Of a DNA stretch of 64,000 nucleotides, positions 35,478 to 44,713 are shown in pieces. The notes under the pieces are model-generated. The model did not search any database. It was given only the letters and a program-made list of their open reading frames with translations, and was not told the DNA's origin. The stretch is from contig NZ_FNCY01000004.1 in the NCBI RefSeq assembly GCF_900099695.1, positions 124,001-188,000 of the forward strand, given 5' to 3'. A program made the translations under genes and the position numbers. Numbering within the stretch: position 1 is the first letter of the stretch; every line of letters starts with the position of its first letter. The stretch comes from Propionivibrio dicarboxylicus. Its GTDB lineage: Bacteria; Pseudomonadota; Gammaproteobacteria; Burkholderiales; Rhodocyclaceae.

Positions 35478-36926
35478 CTAGCAGGGCATGGCGGCGCCCT
35501 TGCGGGCGTAATGCCACCAGGTGATGGCGATGCAAGCCAGATAAAATGCCGCGAACATCCACAGCGCCAGTTCGGGTCCGCCGGTAATCGAGATCGAGCT
35601 GCCGTAACTCTTGGGAATGAAAAAGCCGCCGTAGGCGCCAAGCGCGCCGGCGAAGCCGAGCGCCGCCGCGCCTTCGGTGTTGCCCTCGCGCGCGGCGCGG
35701 GCGCGTTCGGCCTCACTGTCGCCGCACTCGCCGAGCTTGAGATTCATGAAGATCACCGGGATCATGCGGAAGGTCGAGCCGTTGCCGATGCCGGTGGTCA
35801 GGAAAAGCAGCAGGAACATGACGAAGAAGCCGGCGAAGCTGCCCGCCGCCGGACCGAAAGGCAGCGCCAGCCCACCCGCGTCCTTGGGCAGGAAATAGAG
35901 CACCCCGAGCACGGCCAGGATCATGACAAAGAAATTGGCCAGGGTGACGCGCGCGCCGCCGAGGTTATCGGCCATCCAGCCGCCGACCGGGCGGATCAGC
36001 GCGCCGACGAGCGGCCCCAGCCAGGCGTATGCCAATGGATTGACGTCGGGAAACTGGCTCTTGATCAGCAGCGGGAAGCCGGCGGCGAAGCCGATGAAGG
36101 AGCCGAAGGTGCCGAGATAGAGGATGCACATCAGCCAGTTGTGCTTGCGCCGGAAGATCGCTGCCTGCGCCGCGAACGAGGCCTTGGCGTCGGCGATGTC
36201 GTTCATGAACAGCCAGGCCAGCGCCGAGGCCAGCGCGATCCACGGCACCCAGACGAAGGCGGCGTTCTGCATCCAGAGATGTGACAGTTCGCCGTCCTGC
36301 GCGGTCACCACCTGCGGGCCGCCGGCGAAGACGCCGAAGACGCCGACCGAGATGACCAGCGGCGTCAGGAACTGCACGACCGAGACGCCGAGATTGCCGA
36401 GACCGGCATTGACGCCGAGCGCCGAGCCCTTGCGCTCCTTCGGGAAGAAGAAGCTGATGTTGGCCATGCTCGAACTGAAGTTGCCGCCGCCGAAGCCGCA
36501 GAGCAAGGCCAGCGTCAGCATGGTGGCATAGGGCGTGTTGGTGTCCTGCACGGCGATGCCGATGCCGATGGCGGGGATCAGCAGCAGGGCCGTCGAGATC
36601 GCCGTCCACCGCCGTCCGCCGACCAGCGGCACCATGAACGAATAGAAGATGCGCAGCGTCGCGCCCGACAAGGCCGGCGCCGCGGCGAGCCAGAAGAGCT
36701 GGTCGGTGGTGTAGCGGAAGCCGAGTTGCGGCAGGCTGACCGAAACGACGCTCCACAGCTGCCAGATGGCGAAGGCGAGGAAGAGCGAGGGCACCGAGAT
36801 CCACAGGTTGATCTTGGCGATCGCCTGGCCTTCGCGTTCCCAGAAGGCCTTGTCCTCGGGCGTCCAGACGTGCAGCACGGTGCCCGGCCGGGCTGCGCCG
36901 TCCTGGACGCGCGTCGATTTTTCCAT
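35478..36926 (-). CDS. narK: Nitrate/nitrite transporter, NarK family
   Basis: 482 residues from ATG 36926 (AAGGGGG upstream), 12 membrane helices of the major facilitator superfamily. Nitrate-signature segments are FGGGNFSSSMANISFFFPKERKGSALGVNAGLGNLGVS and GAYGGFFIPKSYG; substrate-binding Arg residues are in RIFYSFMVPLVGGRRW and TFRMIPVIF. It imports nitrate and/or exports nitrite. A single narK is present, not the fused narK1K2 often seen in this group. First gene of the operon, 32 bases before narG. Confidence 0.94.
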   Translation of the reverse strand: MEKSTRVQDGAARPGTVLHVWTPEDKAFWEREGQAIAKINLWISVPSLFLAFAIWQLWSVVSVSLPQLGFRYTTDQLFWLAAAPALSGATLRIFYSFMVPLVGGRRWTAISTALLLIPAIGIGIAVQDTNTPYATMLTLALLCGFGGGNFSSSMANISFFFPKERKGSALGVNAGLGNLGVSVVQFLTPLVISVGVFGVFAGGPQVVTAQDGELSHLWMQNAAFVWVPWIALASALAWLFMNDIADAKASFAAQAAIFRRKHNWLMCILYLGTFGSFIGFAAGFPLLIKSQFPDVNPLAYAWLGPLVGALIRPVGGWMADNLGGARVTLANFFVMILAVLGVLYFLPKDAGGLALPFGPAAGSFAGFFVMFLLLFLTTGIGNGSTFRMIPVIFMNLKLGECGDSEAERARAAREGNTEGAAALGFAGALGAYGGFFIPKSYGSSISITGGPELALWMFAAFYLACIAITWWHYARKGAAMPC

Positions 36927-37017
36927 GTGCCTGTCCCCCTTATTGTGCATGCCTGCACTGTAGGGACCGGGCGCCGTCGCCGGTATCCTCCCGAAGAGGC
37001 ATCGGCGCGCCGCTGAA

Positions 37018-37047
37018 GAACTATGTCCGGCGAGACCGGCATAGTTC
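37018..37047. promoter_or_regulatory. Imperfect palindrome upstream of narK
   Basis: GAACTATG and CATAGTTC arms extend to a ten-pair stem with one wobble, 92 bases upstream of narK. It overlaps the NarL-type site at 37042-37057. No FNR-type TTGAT-N4-ATCAA box was found in the region. Confidence 0.4.
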
Positions 37048-37057
37048 TAAAGGAGTA
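37042..37057 (-). promoter_or_regulatory. NarL 7-2-7 binding site of the narK promoter
   Basis: On the minus strand TACTCCTTTAGAACTA matches the NarL heptamer pair TACYYMT-N2-AKRRGTA at 13 of 14 positions. It lies 116-131 bases upstream of narK, and narX/narL are encoded nearby, so nitrate control of the operon through this site is likely. Confidence 0.6.
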
Positions 37058-37076
37058 TGGCTATCTGGCGGGGCGG

Positions 37077-37147
37077 AGGCCTCGGGCCTCGGGCCTCGGG
37101 CCGGACGCTTATCGAACCGGGGTTCATTGATTTTCCGGCCGGTTCGA
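37077..37147. repeat. Short CCTCGGG tandem repeat and flanking inverted repeat
   Basis: A 7-bp unit (GGCCTCG) is repeated about three to four times at 37077-37104. Next to it TCGAACCGG (37112-37120) and CCGGTTCGA (37139-37147) form a nine-base inverted repeat with an 18-base loop. The rest of this 318-base gap between narK and the hydrolase gene holds no gene. Confidence 0.55.
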
Positions 37148-37244
37148 GTTGGGCTGTTACGACCCTTTGCGGCCATTCATCTATCACGCCGTTTTATGGC
37201 GGGTATCAGTATTGAACAGTCCTTGGGCAGGTAGGCGCGTCCGT

Positions 37245-38066
37245 CTAATTGATAAAGTTGCCAATTGCCGAGATAACCTCTTGCGGGGCGCTCAGATGAG
37301 AAAAATGCCCCTGAGCATTAATCACTGTCAATTTACTCGCAGGAATATGCGTGTGGAGGTAGTCAGCGACCTCCATGGGGACAAAATAGTCGTTCCGGGA
37401 CTGAATAATCAGGGTTGGTACGCTCACCTTGGCAAGATTGTTTCGTTGGTCTGTTTGGAGTACCGAGCATAAAACCGTCAGCATCATCTCTTGAGGAATG
37501 CGCATCAGCGTCTCCGCAAAGCAGTCGACAAGCGCGGGACTGTCGGGCGTCGCCATCGCAACCGCCGCGAGTTGCCTCGACCAGGCATGGTAGTTGTTTG
37601 ATAGCGCACTATAGGTCGCGTTGATATCGTCATTGGAGAAACCGCCGCGGTAATCTTCAGTGTCCGTATAGCGTGGCGATGCCCCCAGCATCACCAGCTT
37701 GCTAAAGATCGATGGCTTTTGGATTGAAGCCAACATTCCCGCCAGCGCGCCCAGGGAGTGGCCGACCACGATAATTTCTTCCTTTAGATTCAAGGCAGCA
37801 CAGATTTCGAGCAAATCCGTTGCATATCCGTTGACGGTCAAATAGCGAAGCTGATTCTGGCGAAAAATCGCTTGATTTGATTGAACAGAGCCAACGTTAT
37901 CAAAGGTCACCAATCGATAGTTGTCGGCGAATGATGCAGCGACAAGGTTCCAGAAACTTTGGTCATAGCCAAGGCCATTGACGAAAATCATTGATTTTTT
38001 CGCCATCAAGTTTCCGAAAACCGTCACATTGCCTCGTGCCAACGGGTCTGTTGTCATGGGAAGCAT
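37245..38066 (-). CDS. Alpha/beta hydrolase, RsbQ-like
   Basis: 273 residues (ATG 38066; ATG 38057 also possible). The alpha/beta-hydrolase nucleophile elbow is VVGHSLGALAGM; the acid is in IIQSRNDYFVPMEVADYL and the His in INAQGHFSHLSAPQEV. N-terminal segments MIFVNGLGYDQSFWN and YRLVTFDNVGSVQSN resemble RsbQ and KAI2-type proteins, which bind or hydrolyse small hydrophobic signals and act with PAS phosphatases. No such partner is adjacent. Its base composition is lower in GC than the nar genes around it, suggesting acquisition. Confidence 0.82.
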   Translation of the reverse strand: MLPMTTDPLARGNVTVFGNLMAKKSMIFVNGLGYDQSFWNLVAASFADNYRLVTFDNVGSVQSNQAIFRQNQLRYLTVNGYATDLLEICAALNLKEEIIVVGHSLGALAGMLASIQKPSIFSKLVMLGASPRYTDTEDYRGGFSNDDINATYSALSNNYHAWSRQLAAVAMATPDSPALVDCFAETLMRIPQEMMLTVLCSVLQTDQRNNLAKVSVPTLIIQSRNDYFVPMEVADYLHTHIPASKLTVINAQGHFSHLSAPQEVISAIGNFIN

Positions 38067-38457
38067 CCCCTCGCCTTGCGTTTCAGATCAATTCCTCTGC
38101 CTTCAGGCAGGCTTCCACTTCTGGCAGTCATTCAAGGTGGCATTATGGGGATAGCGATAAGGGCTGGAGTTGGCCGAACGCCGACGCAAATGATGCGCTT
38201 CGGATATCCTGACGGTCAACAAAGCTGAACGGACAGGAATCGACCCACAACGGCCTTTCGCCACTTTATGGATCGCAGGACGGGTAACAGCGTCGAGCAG
38301 TCGTTCAAGCCGAGGCTCCTTTGACGGCCCCTCGGCCGTTGCTGCCGCTGTATGACTTCGGCTTGGCCGGCAGAGAAGAGGCTTTCCGCCAGCCTCGCCG
38401 CGGCTGTGCTCGGTCAATAGAACATCAGCCGGCACAACCGAGTCGGGGCCACGGCGA
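38067..38457. other. 391-base non-coding stretch
   Basis: No supported gene. A short perfect inverted repeat ACGGCC/GGCCGT with a CCTC loop lies at 38324-38339. ORFs on the minus strand lack ribosome binding sites and domain features. Could be a decayed sequence or hold the hydrolase promoter. Confidence 0.4.
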
Positions 38458-39774
38458 TCAGGTATATTCCAGCGGCCCGGGCTTTTTCTCGTCTGCATCA
38501 GCAAACACAACACAATTCCGACCTTTGTTTTTTGCACGATATAGACTGGAATCTGCGCGCTGCGCAAGTGCTCCGAAATCTTGATCCGAGGCGCCGACTA
38601 CGGCAACGCCAACGCTGACGGTGTAGTGGATTTCAGTTCCGGTGCCGGTGACAACTTCACACGCGGCTTCCGAACAAATACGTTCAGCAACATTCATTGC
38701 TGCGACGGCCGTTGCTTCGGGCATTAGTACAGCAAACTCTTCGCCACCGATGCGTGCTGCCTGGTCGCTTGCACGAACGATGCGCCTAATCAATTTACCA
38801 AAATTCGTGATGACCAAGTCTCCGGCAGCATGCCCATACTGGTCATTAATCAGTTTGAAATGATCAATATCGACCATCAATACCGCCAAAGGCCTGCCAT
38901 ACCGACGGCAACGGATCCATTCTATGTCTGCCAGATTGTTGAAGCACCGACGATTGAATAGACCGGAAAGGCCATCCGTTGTGGCAAGTCGCTCCAATTC
39001 GACACGGGCTTCCTCTGCACTCTCTTTGGCCTCGGCAAGCGCGTACGTGGCTCTCCTGAGACGTTGAACCTCCCACACAGGGGACTCAGGCAATTCAAAC
39101 TTTGCGGAAAGCCGAGTATCAAGTGTATCGAGTACCTGTGCGGTTCGTTGCAAGGGGCGGGCAATGTATATGATCAGGAACCAACCGAACAACAGACCAT
39201 ACAGCAATAAGCAGACAATGGCGGCCGTGAGCCAGCTTAAAGTCTGCGTTGAAACTCGGTGGATCTGATTTGCATCATTGCTCGCACGCTGCGACGACTC
39301 AATCGTCAATTCGTCGGCAAGCAAGGTCAGGTCATTGGCCGCAAGGGCCCATCGCGCGAGAGCCTGGGCATGCGCTTCGGGGCTTGTCGATGAAAAAGGT
39401 GCGAGTGCGAGCGCCTCGTTAAGCACACGCTCTGCCCTGCGTACACGCGCCTTGAGCAATTCGCTGGTATTCATGCTGGGGTGCGTAATAATCAGTGTCA
39501 TGGCCATCTGCGCACGAGTGCGTTCAGCCGGTGACGCTGCAAGCAAGGCCGTATCGCCATAACGGCGCAAATGCTCGAGATTCCGGGCGGTTCGCGACAT
39601 TTCCAGAACGTTCGGAACGGTCACCTGCTCGATGCTTGCCGTCCCGCTGGCGATCTTCAAATGACCGACAATCAGAGCGACGACAGCCAGAGAAGAAAAA
39701 GTCACTAAGAACAGGATGCCCACGAAGACGATTTTCTTTAGCGACAAGCCCCCAAACTTTGACATTTCAGTCAC
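38458..39774 (-). CDS. Membrane-bound diguanylate cyclase
   Basis: 438 residues from GTG 39774 (overlapping the upstream stop), or 435 from ATG 39765. TM1 about 13-37, helical periplasmic domain, TM2 about 187-208, then a coiled coil and GGDEF domain: TTDGLSGLFNRRCFNNL, VDIDHFKLINDQYGHAAGD, and active-site RIGGEEF. It synthesises c-di-GMP from GTP. Upstream and overlapping is a periplasmic solute-binding protein gene, so ligand-bound binding protein may control the cyclase through its periplasmic domain. Confidence 0.93.
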   Translation of the reverse strand: MTEMSKFGGLSLKKIVFVGILFLVTFSSLAVVALIVGHLKIASGTASIEQVTVPNVLEMSRTARNLEHLRRYGDTALLAASPAERTRAQMAMTLIITHPSMNTSELLKARVRRAERVLNEALALAPFSSTSPEAHAQALARWALAANDLTLLADELTIESSQRASNDANQIHRVSTQTLSWLTAAIVCLLLYGLLFGWFLIIYIARPLQRTAQVLDTLDTRLSAKFELPESPVWEVQRLRRATYALAEAKESAEEARVELERLATTDGLSGLFNRRCFNNLADIEWIRCRRYGRPLAVLMVDIDHFKLINDQYGHAAGDLVITNFGKLIRRIVRASDQAARIGGEEFAVLMPEATAVAAMNVAERICSEAACEVVTGTGTEIHYTVSVGVAVVGASDQDFGALAQRADSSLYRAKNKGRNCVVFADADEKKPGPLEYT

Positions 39775-40541
39775 TAAATGACTCGAAAGGGTATGTGGCG
39801 TGAGTTGATTTGTTCGAGCACGCCGTTTGCCCGGATGATCCTTAACGCTTCGTTAAGCCGGTCACGCAACTGGGGCTTGGTGCGGGTCACCGCGATCTTT
39901 GCATCACCGGTCAATTCGGGTGCATCCAGTGGCATGAAGACAAATCCGCTGGCTATCAAATTCGACTCGGACAGGACAGTCGTCGCCTGGAACATCGCAA
40001 GAACGCTGGCATCGGCCTCTCCTTTCTCCAATACTTTAATCAGATCGATCAAGGTTGCGGCGGGAATCAATTCCTGATCCTTACTCAGCTTTGAGCGAAC
40101 ATAGTCCATTTGGCGGGCGCCATTCAGCACCACCACACGCAGTCGAGGGGTCGTCAAACCGACGCCCTTGCGTGCAAGCAGATAACTGCTGCTACGGAAG
40201 TAGGGCGTCGTAAATAGCATTTTTGCCGAACGTTCTGGCGTTTCCAACAGGCTCGCGGGAACAAAGTCGACCTGATTATTCGTAACGGCGTCAATTAATT
40301 CCTGAAGGGAACCCATTTCAACAAAAGTGCAGTTGGCATCGACGATCTTGCACAAGGCACGCCCAACATCCACGCTGAAGCCGGTCATTTCTCCTTTTTC
40401 GTTACGATAACTGCCTGGCTTTGCGCCTTTCATGACGCCGACCGTCAAGCGTTCTTCCGCTCCAACTGCTGAGATTCCCAGGGCGCAGCAGAGAGAAAAG
40501 ACTATCAGTTGCAATGCCGACCGACGAATAAGAGGAATCAA
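39774..40541 (-). CDS. Periplasmic solute-binding protein, family 3 (SBP_bac_3)
   Basis: 255 residues with a TTG start supported by GGAAGG nine bases upstream. Signal peptide LIVFSLCCALGISAVGA, then ERLTVGVMKGAKPGSYRNEKGEMTGFSVDVGRALCKIV, typical of amino-acid-type binding proteins. No permease or ATPase genes follow; instead the stop overlaps the diguanylate cyclase start. This pairing points to a sensory rather than transport role. Confidence 0.88.
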   Translation of the reverse strand: MIPLIRRSALQLIVFSLCCALGISAVGAEERLTVGVMKGAKPGSYRNEKGEMTGFSVDVGRALCKIVDANCTFVEMGSLQELIDAVTNNQVDFVPASLLETPERSAKMLFTTPYFRSSSYLLARKGVGLTTPRLRVVVLNGARQMDYVRSKLSKDQELIPAATLIDLIKVLEKGEADASVLAMFQATTVLSESNLIASGFVFMPLDAPELTGDAKIAVTRTKPQLRDRLNEALRIIRANGVLEQINSRHIPFRVI

Positions 40542-40860
40542 TTCGAAGCACCTTCCAAGAGTCGTTAGGATCCATCTGATATGAGGATAGCGTAGAAAAA
40601 GTTCGCCGTCATTTAGTCGCGAAAATTCTCGATTTCCTGGATTTTCACCGATGAACCCTTACGCCGTCGATCCACGTACGAGCGAAAATCCGTATTGACC
40701 AAGCAGCACGTCTTGCCTATCCGGCAGGCTTAGGTGGCAACCGAACCTTTAAATGGCAGATTCGGTGTGGTGGTCATCGGCCGCTTCGGGCCGATTGCCA
40801 CCGACAGCGCATTAAGTCCAATGTCATTATGGCGATTTTACACCCGGGAATCAACGTGGC
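40542..40860. other. Non-coding stretch upstream of the binding-protein gene
   Basis: About 320 bases between the narL terminator and the binding protein start; relatively AT-rich near 40580-40650, where the promoter should lie. No gene seen. Confidence 0.4.
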
Positions 40861-40881
40861 AAAAAACCGCCTTTCGGCGGC
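40861..40881 (-). terminator. Rho-independent terminator of narXL
   Basis: On the minus strand GCCGCC, GAAA loop, GGCGGT followed by a run of T's (six A's at 40861-40866 on the plus strand). It is 56 bases past the narL stop and separates narXL from the downstream block. Confidence 0.85.
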
Positions 40882-40936
40882 TCCTGGCGAAAATTGACGC
40901 GCCAATTCTCCGATTCAAACGGCTATTTCGCGGCGC

Positions 40937-41653
40937 TCAGGTCAGACCGTTCGCCGAGGCGATGACGGCGGCCTGGACACGTGTGGCGACGCCGAGCTTG
41001 CGCAGGATGTGCTGGACGTGGATCTTGACCGTCGTTTCGGCGATGCCGTAGTCGCGGGCGATTTCCTTGTTGCTGTCGCCGCGGGCGATGCCGCGCAGCA
41101 CCTCGACCTCGCGCGGCGACAAACCGGCCAGCACCGTGGCAGCGGCCGGAGCAGCGGCGCCTGCAGCTGGCGCCGGCGCGGCGGAAACGCCAGAAACGGC
41201 GGCGACGCGATAGGCGCTGACCAACTTGCTCGTCATCTCGGGCGCGACGACGCTGTCGCCGGCAACGACGCGCAGGATCGCGGCAACGAGATCGTCGCCT
41301 TCCGTCGTCTTGAGCAGGTAGCCGGCGGCACCGGCGCGCAGCGCGGCGCTCAGGTCGTTCTCGTCCTCGCTCACCGTCAGCATCAGCAGGCGCGCGCAGG
41401 GAGCCGTCTCGCGCAGCGCCGGCAGCACATCGACGCCCAGCACGCCGGGCAGATGGTTGTCGAGCAGGATGACATCCGGCTGGAGCTCCTGGGCGCGGCG
41501 CAGACCTTCACCGGCATCGCCGGCGTCGCCGACGATCTGCAGGCGGGCGTCGCGCGCCAATAGCGCGATCAGCCCGCGCCGGAACAGGGTATGGTCGTCG
41601 ATGATCAGGATGCGTACCGGGGGCGCCGTGGGCGCGCGCTGTTCCACTGTCAT
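40937..41653 (-). CDS. narL: Nitrate/nitrite response regulator
   Basis: 238 residues. Receiver domain with IIDDHTLFRRGL and phospho-Asp D65 in VILLDNHLPG; an Ala/Pro-rich linker (about 150-170); LuxR-type DNA-binding domain LSPREVEVLRGIARGDSNKEIARDYGIAETTVKIHVQHILRKLGV. Phosphorylated by NarX, it binds TACYYMT heptamers and activates nitrate reductase genes. It overlaps narX by four bases. Confidence 0.95.
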   Translation of the reverse strand: MTVEQRAPTAPPVRILIIDDHTLFRRGLIALLARDARLQIVGDAGDAGEGLRRAQELQPDVILLDNHLPGVLGVDVLPALRETAPCARLLMLTVSEDENDLSAALRAGAAGYLLKTTEGDDLVAAILRVVAGDSVVAPEMTSKLVSAYRVAAVSGVSAAPAPAAGAAAPAAATVLAGLSPREVEVLRGIARGDSNKEIARDYGIAETTVKIHVQHILRKLGVATRVQAAVIASANGLT

Positions 41654-43560
41654 GCCGGGCCTCGCTCGAAAGCCGGCATTGTGCCGGGTTGGCCTTGCGG
41701 CGGCAACGTCAGGACGACGCGACAGCCGCGTCCCGGCGCCGCCTCGACGCGCAGATCCGCGCCGATACGCTGGGCGCGTTCCTTCATGATGCGCAGGCCG
41801 ACATGCGCCTCGTCGTGCTGCGGCGCGTCGGCGGCGAAGCCGATGCCGTCGTCACGGACCTCAAGGCGCCAGACCGGATGCTGGTCGACGTCGAGCGCGA
41901 CGCGCGAAGCCTGCGCGTGCTTGCGCACGTTCGACAGCGCTTCCTGGACGATGTGCAGCACCTGGATCTGCAGGTCCGGCGGCAACGGCAGGCCGTGGCT
42001 GCGGATCGACAACACGCTCTTGATGCCGCTCTGGTGCTCGAATTTGCTCAGCGTCGAGGCCAGCGCCGCCTCGATGTCTTCGGCATTGGCGCGCAGGCGG
42101 AAATAGGTCAGCAGTTCTCGCACGTCGCTGTAGCTCTCGCGCACGCCGGCGTCGATCTCGTCGAGCGCCGTCTGCGTTTGCGCCGCGTCGCCGCCAGCGA
42201 GCGCGTCGCGCAGCAACTGCACCTGGATCTTCAGGAAAGCCAGCGACTGGGCGATCGAGTCGTGCAACTCGCGGGCGAGATGCAGGCGCTCCTGCGAGAT
42301 CGCCGCCTCCTTTTCGAGCGCGTTCAGGCGCAGGTTTTCCATGGCGCTGGCGAGGTGATTGCCGAAGGCTTCGAGCTGCGAACGCAGCGCCGGCGCCGGC
42401 TTGGTCTGGGCACAATAGAAGAGATCGACGACGCCCATCGTCCGCTCGTGCAAGCGCACCGGCACATTGACGACGGTGCGGAAACCGGCCCGCGCACAGG
42501 CCAGCGTGTTCGGCGCCGAATTCGGCGTCGATTCGTCGCGGAGCGGAATGACCGTCAGCCCTGGCGTCGCGGCGACGCTGCTGCAGTGGCAGGCGCCCTT
42601 CTCCAGGCATTGCTCGGCGTCGAGCAACGCCGGCGGCAAGCCGTGCGCGGCGAGCATGACAAAACGCAGGTTGTCGCGGTCGGACCAGCGCAGGGCGACG
42701 CCGTCGGCGCGGGCGATGCGCGCGACGATCTCGACGAAGCCCTGCGCCAGCGGCGTCAGCGCCGTGGTGTTGGCGACGAGGCTGGTGACCTCGTAGAGTC
42801 CTTCGAGGCGCTCGCGCTTTTCTTCGAGTTCGGAGGTCTTCTCGGCAACCTTCTGCTCGAGGTGCCGATAGAGCGAATACAGGTTCTCGGCCATGCCGTT
42901 GAAGCCGGCGATCAGCATGCCGAATTCATCGGAACTGCGATGCTCGACGCGCGTCGCGAAATCGCCTTCCTGGATGCCGCGTACGGCGAACACCAGCTTG
43001 CCGACCGGTTTCAGGACGAACACATAACCGGTGAGGACCAGGATCAGCGTCACCACCAGCGCCAGTCCGAGTGCCGAGAGTTGCAACAGGTGCAGGAGCG
43101 AGGTCTGGCGCGCGAGATGCGACTCGATGGCGACGACGAAGGGATCGATGCTGGCGACGAAGTCGGCCGTCTCGCGGCGCAGGTCCCGGCCCGCTGTTTC
43201 GCCTTCGAGCCGGGCGCGGAACGTCTGCCAGCGGTCGCCGACCACGGCGAAACGGGCGCGCACGTCCTCGTCCCAGGGCACGAACAGCGGCCGCGCCGGA
43301 TCGCCCTGCTGCAGCACCGTCATGCTGCGGTCGAAGGCGTCGATCTGCGCCGGAATGTCGGCGTCTGCGCGCTGGTCCGCCGACAGCGCCATGCGGTACG
43401 CCTGCATGCGCATCCGCCCGGCCTCGTTGACCGCCGCCGCGCCGCCGTCGAGCTTCCAGGACATCCACAACATCGCAACCGTCGACAGCAAGACCAGCAG
43501 CAGGAAGGGCGCGCCGACCAGGGCGAGCTTGACGCTGAGGCTCCATCGTATCTTCTGCAT
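41650..43560 (-). CDS. narX: Nitrate/nitrite sensor histidine kinase
   Basis: 636 residues from ATG 43560. TM1 about 14-35, periplasmic nitrate-binding domain with the P-box NEAGRMRMQAYRMAL (residues 45-59), TM2 about 156-182, HAMP, a GAF-like central region with the Cys cluster QCLEKGACHC (C318, C324, C326), HisKA_3 with ARELHDSIAQSLAFLKIQVQLL (H433) and HATPase with DGIGF. Senses periplasmic nitrate or nitrite and phosphorylates NarL. The open frame extends upstream without conservation. Confidence 0.95.
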   Translation of the reverse strand: MQKIRWSLSVKLALVGAPFLLLVLLSTVAMLWMSWKLDGGAAAVNEAGRMRMQAYRMALSADQRADADIPAQIDAFDRSMTVLQQGDPARPLFVPWDEDVRARFAVVGDRWQTFRARLEGETAGRDLRRETADFVASIDPFVVAIESHLARQTSLLHLLQLSALGLALVVTLILVLTGYVFVLKPVGKLVFAVRGIQEGDFATRVEHRSSDEFGMLIAGFNGMAENLYSLYRHLEQKVAEKTSELEEKRERLEGLYEVTSLVANTTALTPLAQGFVEIVARIARADGVALRWSDRDNLRFVMLAAHGLPPALLDAEQCLEKGACHCSSVAATPGLTVIPLRDESTPNSAPNTLACARAGFRTVVNVPVRLHERTMGVVDLFYCAQTKPAPALRSQLEAFGNHLASAMENLRLNALEKEAAISQERLHLARELHDSIAQSLAFLKIQVQLLRDALAGGDAAQTQTALDEIDAGVRESYSDVRELLTYFRLRANAEDIEAALASTLSKFEHQSGIKSVLSIRSHGLPLPPDLQIQVLHIVQEALSNVRKHAQASRVALDVDQHPVWRLEVRDDGIGFAADAPQHDEAHVGLRIMKERAQRIGADLRVEAAPGRGCRVVLTLPPQGQPGTMPAFERGPA

Positions 43561-43822
43561 AACCAGGCCAATCCGAATCCGCAAGACCGTCCATTGTAGA
43601 ACCGGCCTCGCCGGACACACCAGAGGCCGGCCGGCGAACTTCTGCCGGAAAACGCGATCTACGGACACGACGGCCCCTGTGCGCCGAGGCAGCGATAGCC
43701 GGTTCATCGATACGATCGGGATCTCGCCCTGGAGACTAGAGTCGCCGGGCGTTTTTTCTTGATCGTCTGCCGCGGAACCACAATACTGTGATCATTCAAC
43801 ACTTGCCCGGAAGGAACGCGAC

Positions 43823-44713
43823 GTGAACTGGCTTCGACTCCTTCTGGCGCTGTTCTTTTGCGGCGGCGTCAGCGCCGAACCGCTGCGTCTCACCTACCCG
43901 CCGCCCGAAGCCGCCGGCGACGAGCGGCACAGTTACTACTGGGAGCTGCTGGAAGCGGCGCTGACGGCCAATCGCGACCGCTTCGGCGATTTCGAGATGC
44001 ACCCCTACCCCTTGCCGATGACCTTCCAGCGCGGCGTCGCCGAAGTCGAAACCGGCAAAGGCCTCGTCAATATCGTCTCGCGCGCGACCAATCGCGATCT
44101 CGAAACCCGGCTGCTGCCGATCCGCATTCCCCTCGACAAGGGCCTGCTCGGCGCGCGCATGTTCCTGGTCATGCCCGAGACCCAGGCGAAACTGGAGCGC
44201 GTACGAACGCTCAAGGAACTGCAGGAATTCACGATCGGCCAGAATCCGGCCTGGACCGACGTCAAAATCCTGCAAAGCGCCGGATTCAATGTCGTTCTGT
44301 CGGAGGGTTACAGCACCCTGTTCGCCAAGCTCGCCGCCGGGCGCTTCGACCTCTTTTCGCGCGGCATCATCGAAATCGAATCGGAGTGGCGGAACAACCG
44401 CGACGAGCGCCCCGGTCTCAGCATCGAAAAGCGCTTTCTGCTGCATTATCCGATGCCCCGCTATTTCTTCGTCCCCCGCACCGCCGAAGGCGCGCGCATG
44501 GCCGAACGCATCGAGGACGGACTGCTCCGCCTGCGGCGTAGCGGCGAATTCGATCGTCGTTTCAAGAAGTGGAAGCAACTGGTCCTGAAAGACCTCCAGC
44601 TCAGCGGGCGGATCGTCTTCCGCCTGGCCAACCCCGAACTGGGGCCGGAAACGCCGCTGGCCGACAAATCCTGGTGGGACGATCTGGCGGCCGAACTCGG
44701 CCATCCGCGCTAG
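43823..44713 (+). CDS. Periplasmic substrate-binding protein
   Basis: 296 residues with signal peptide MNWLRLLLALFFCGGVSA. The mature part has ESGE-like binding-protein features: SYYWELLEAALTAN, LPMTFQRGVAEVETGKGLVNIVS, and AKLAAGRFDLFSRGIIEIE. No transport genes are adjacent. Likely a stand-alone sensory or scavenging binding protein of the type-2 periplasmic fold. Ligand unknown. It is divergent from narX, with about 260 bases between starts. Confidence 0.78.
   Translation: MNWLRLLLALFFCGGVSAEPLRLTYPPPEAAGDERHSYYWELLEAALTANRDRFGDFEMHPYPLPMTFQRGVAEVETGKGLVNIVSRATNRDLETRLLPIRIPLDKGLLGARMFLVMPETQAKLERVRTLKELQEFTIGQNPAWTDVKILQSAGFNVVLSEGYSTLFAKLAAGRFDLFSRGIIEIESEWRNNRDERPGLSIEKRFLLHYPMPRYFFVPRTAEGARMAERIEDGLLRLRRSGEFDRRFKKWKQLVLKDLQLSGRIVFRLANPELGPETPLADKSWWDDLAAELGHPR

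Noticed and set aside
37112-37147. tRNA-like GGTTCGAGT sequence
   Set aside because: The T-loop-like string belongs to a simple inverted repeat; no acceptor stem, anticodon arm or D-arm can be built around it.
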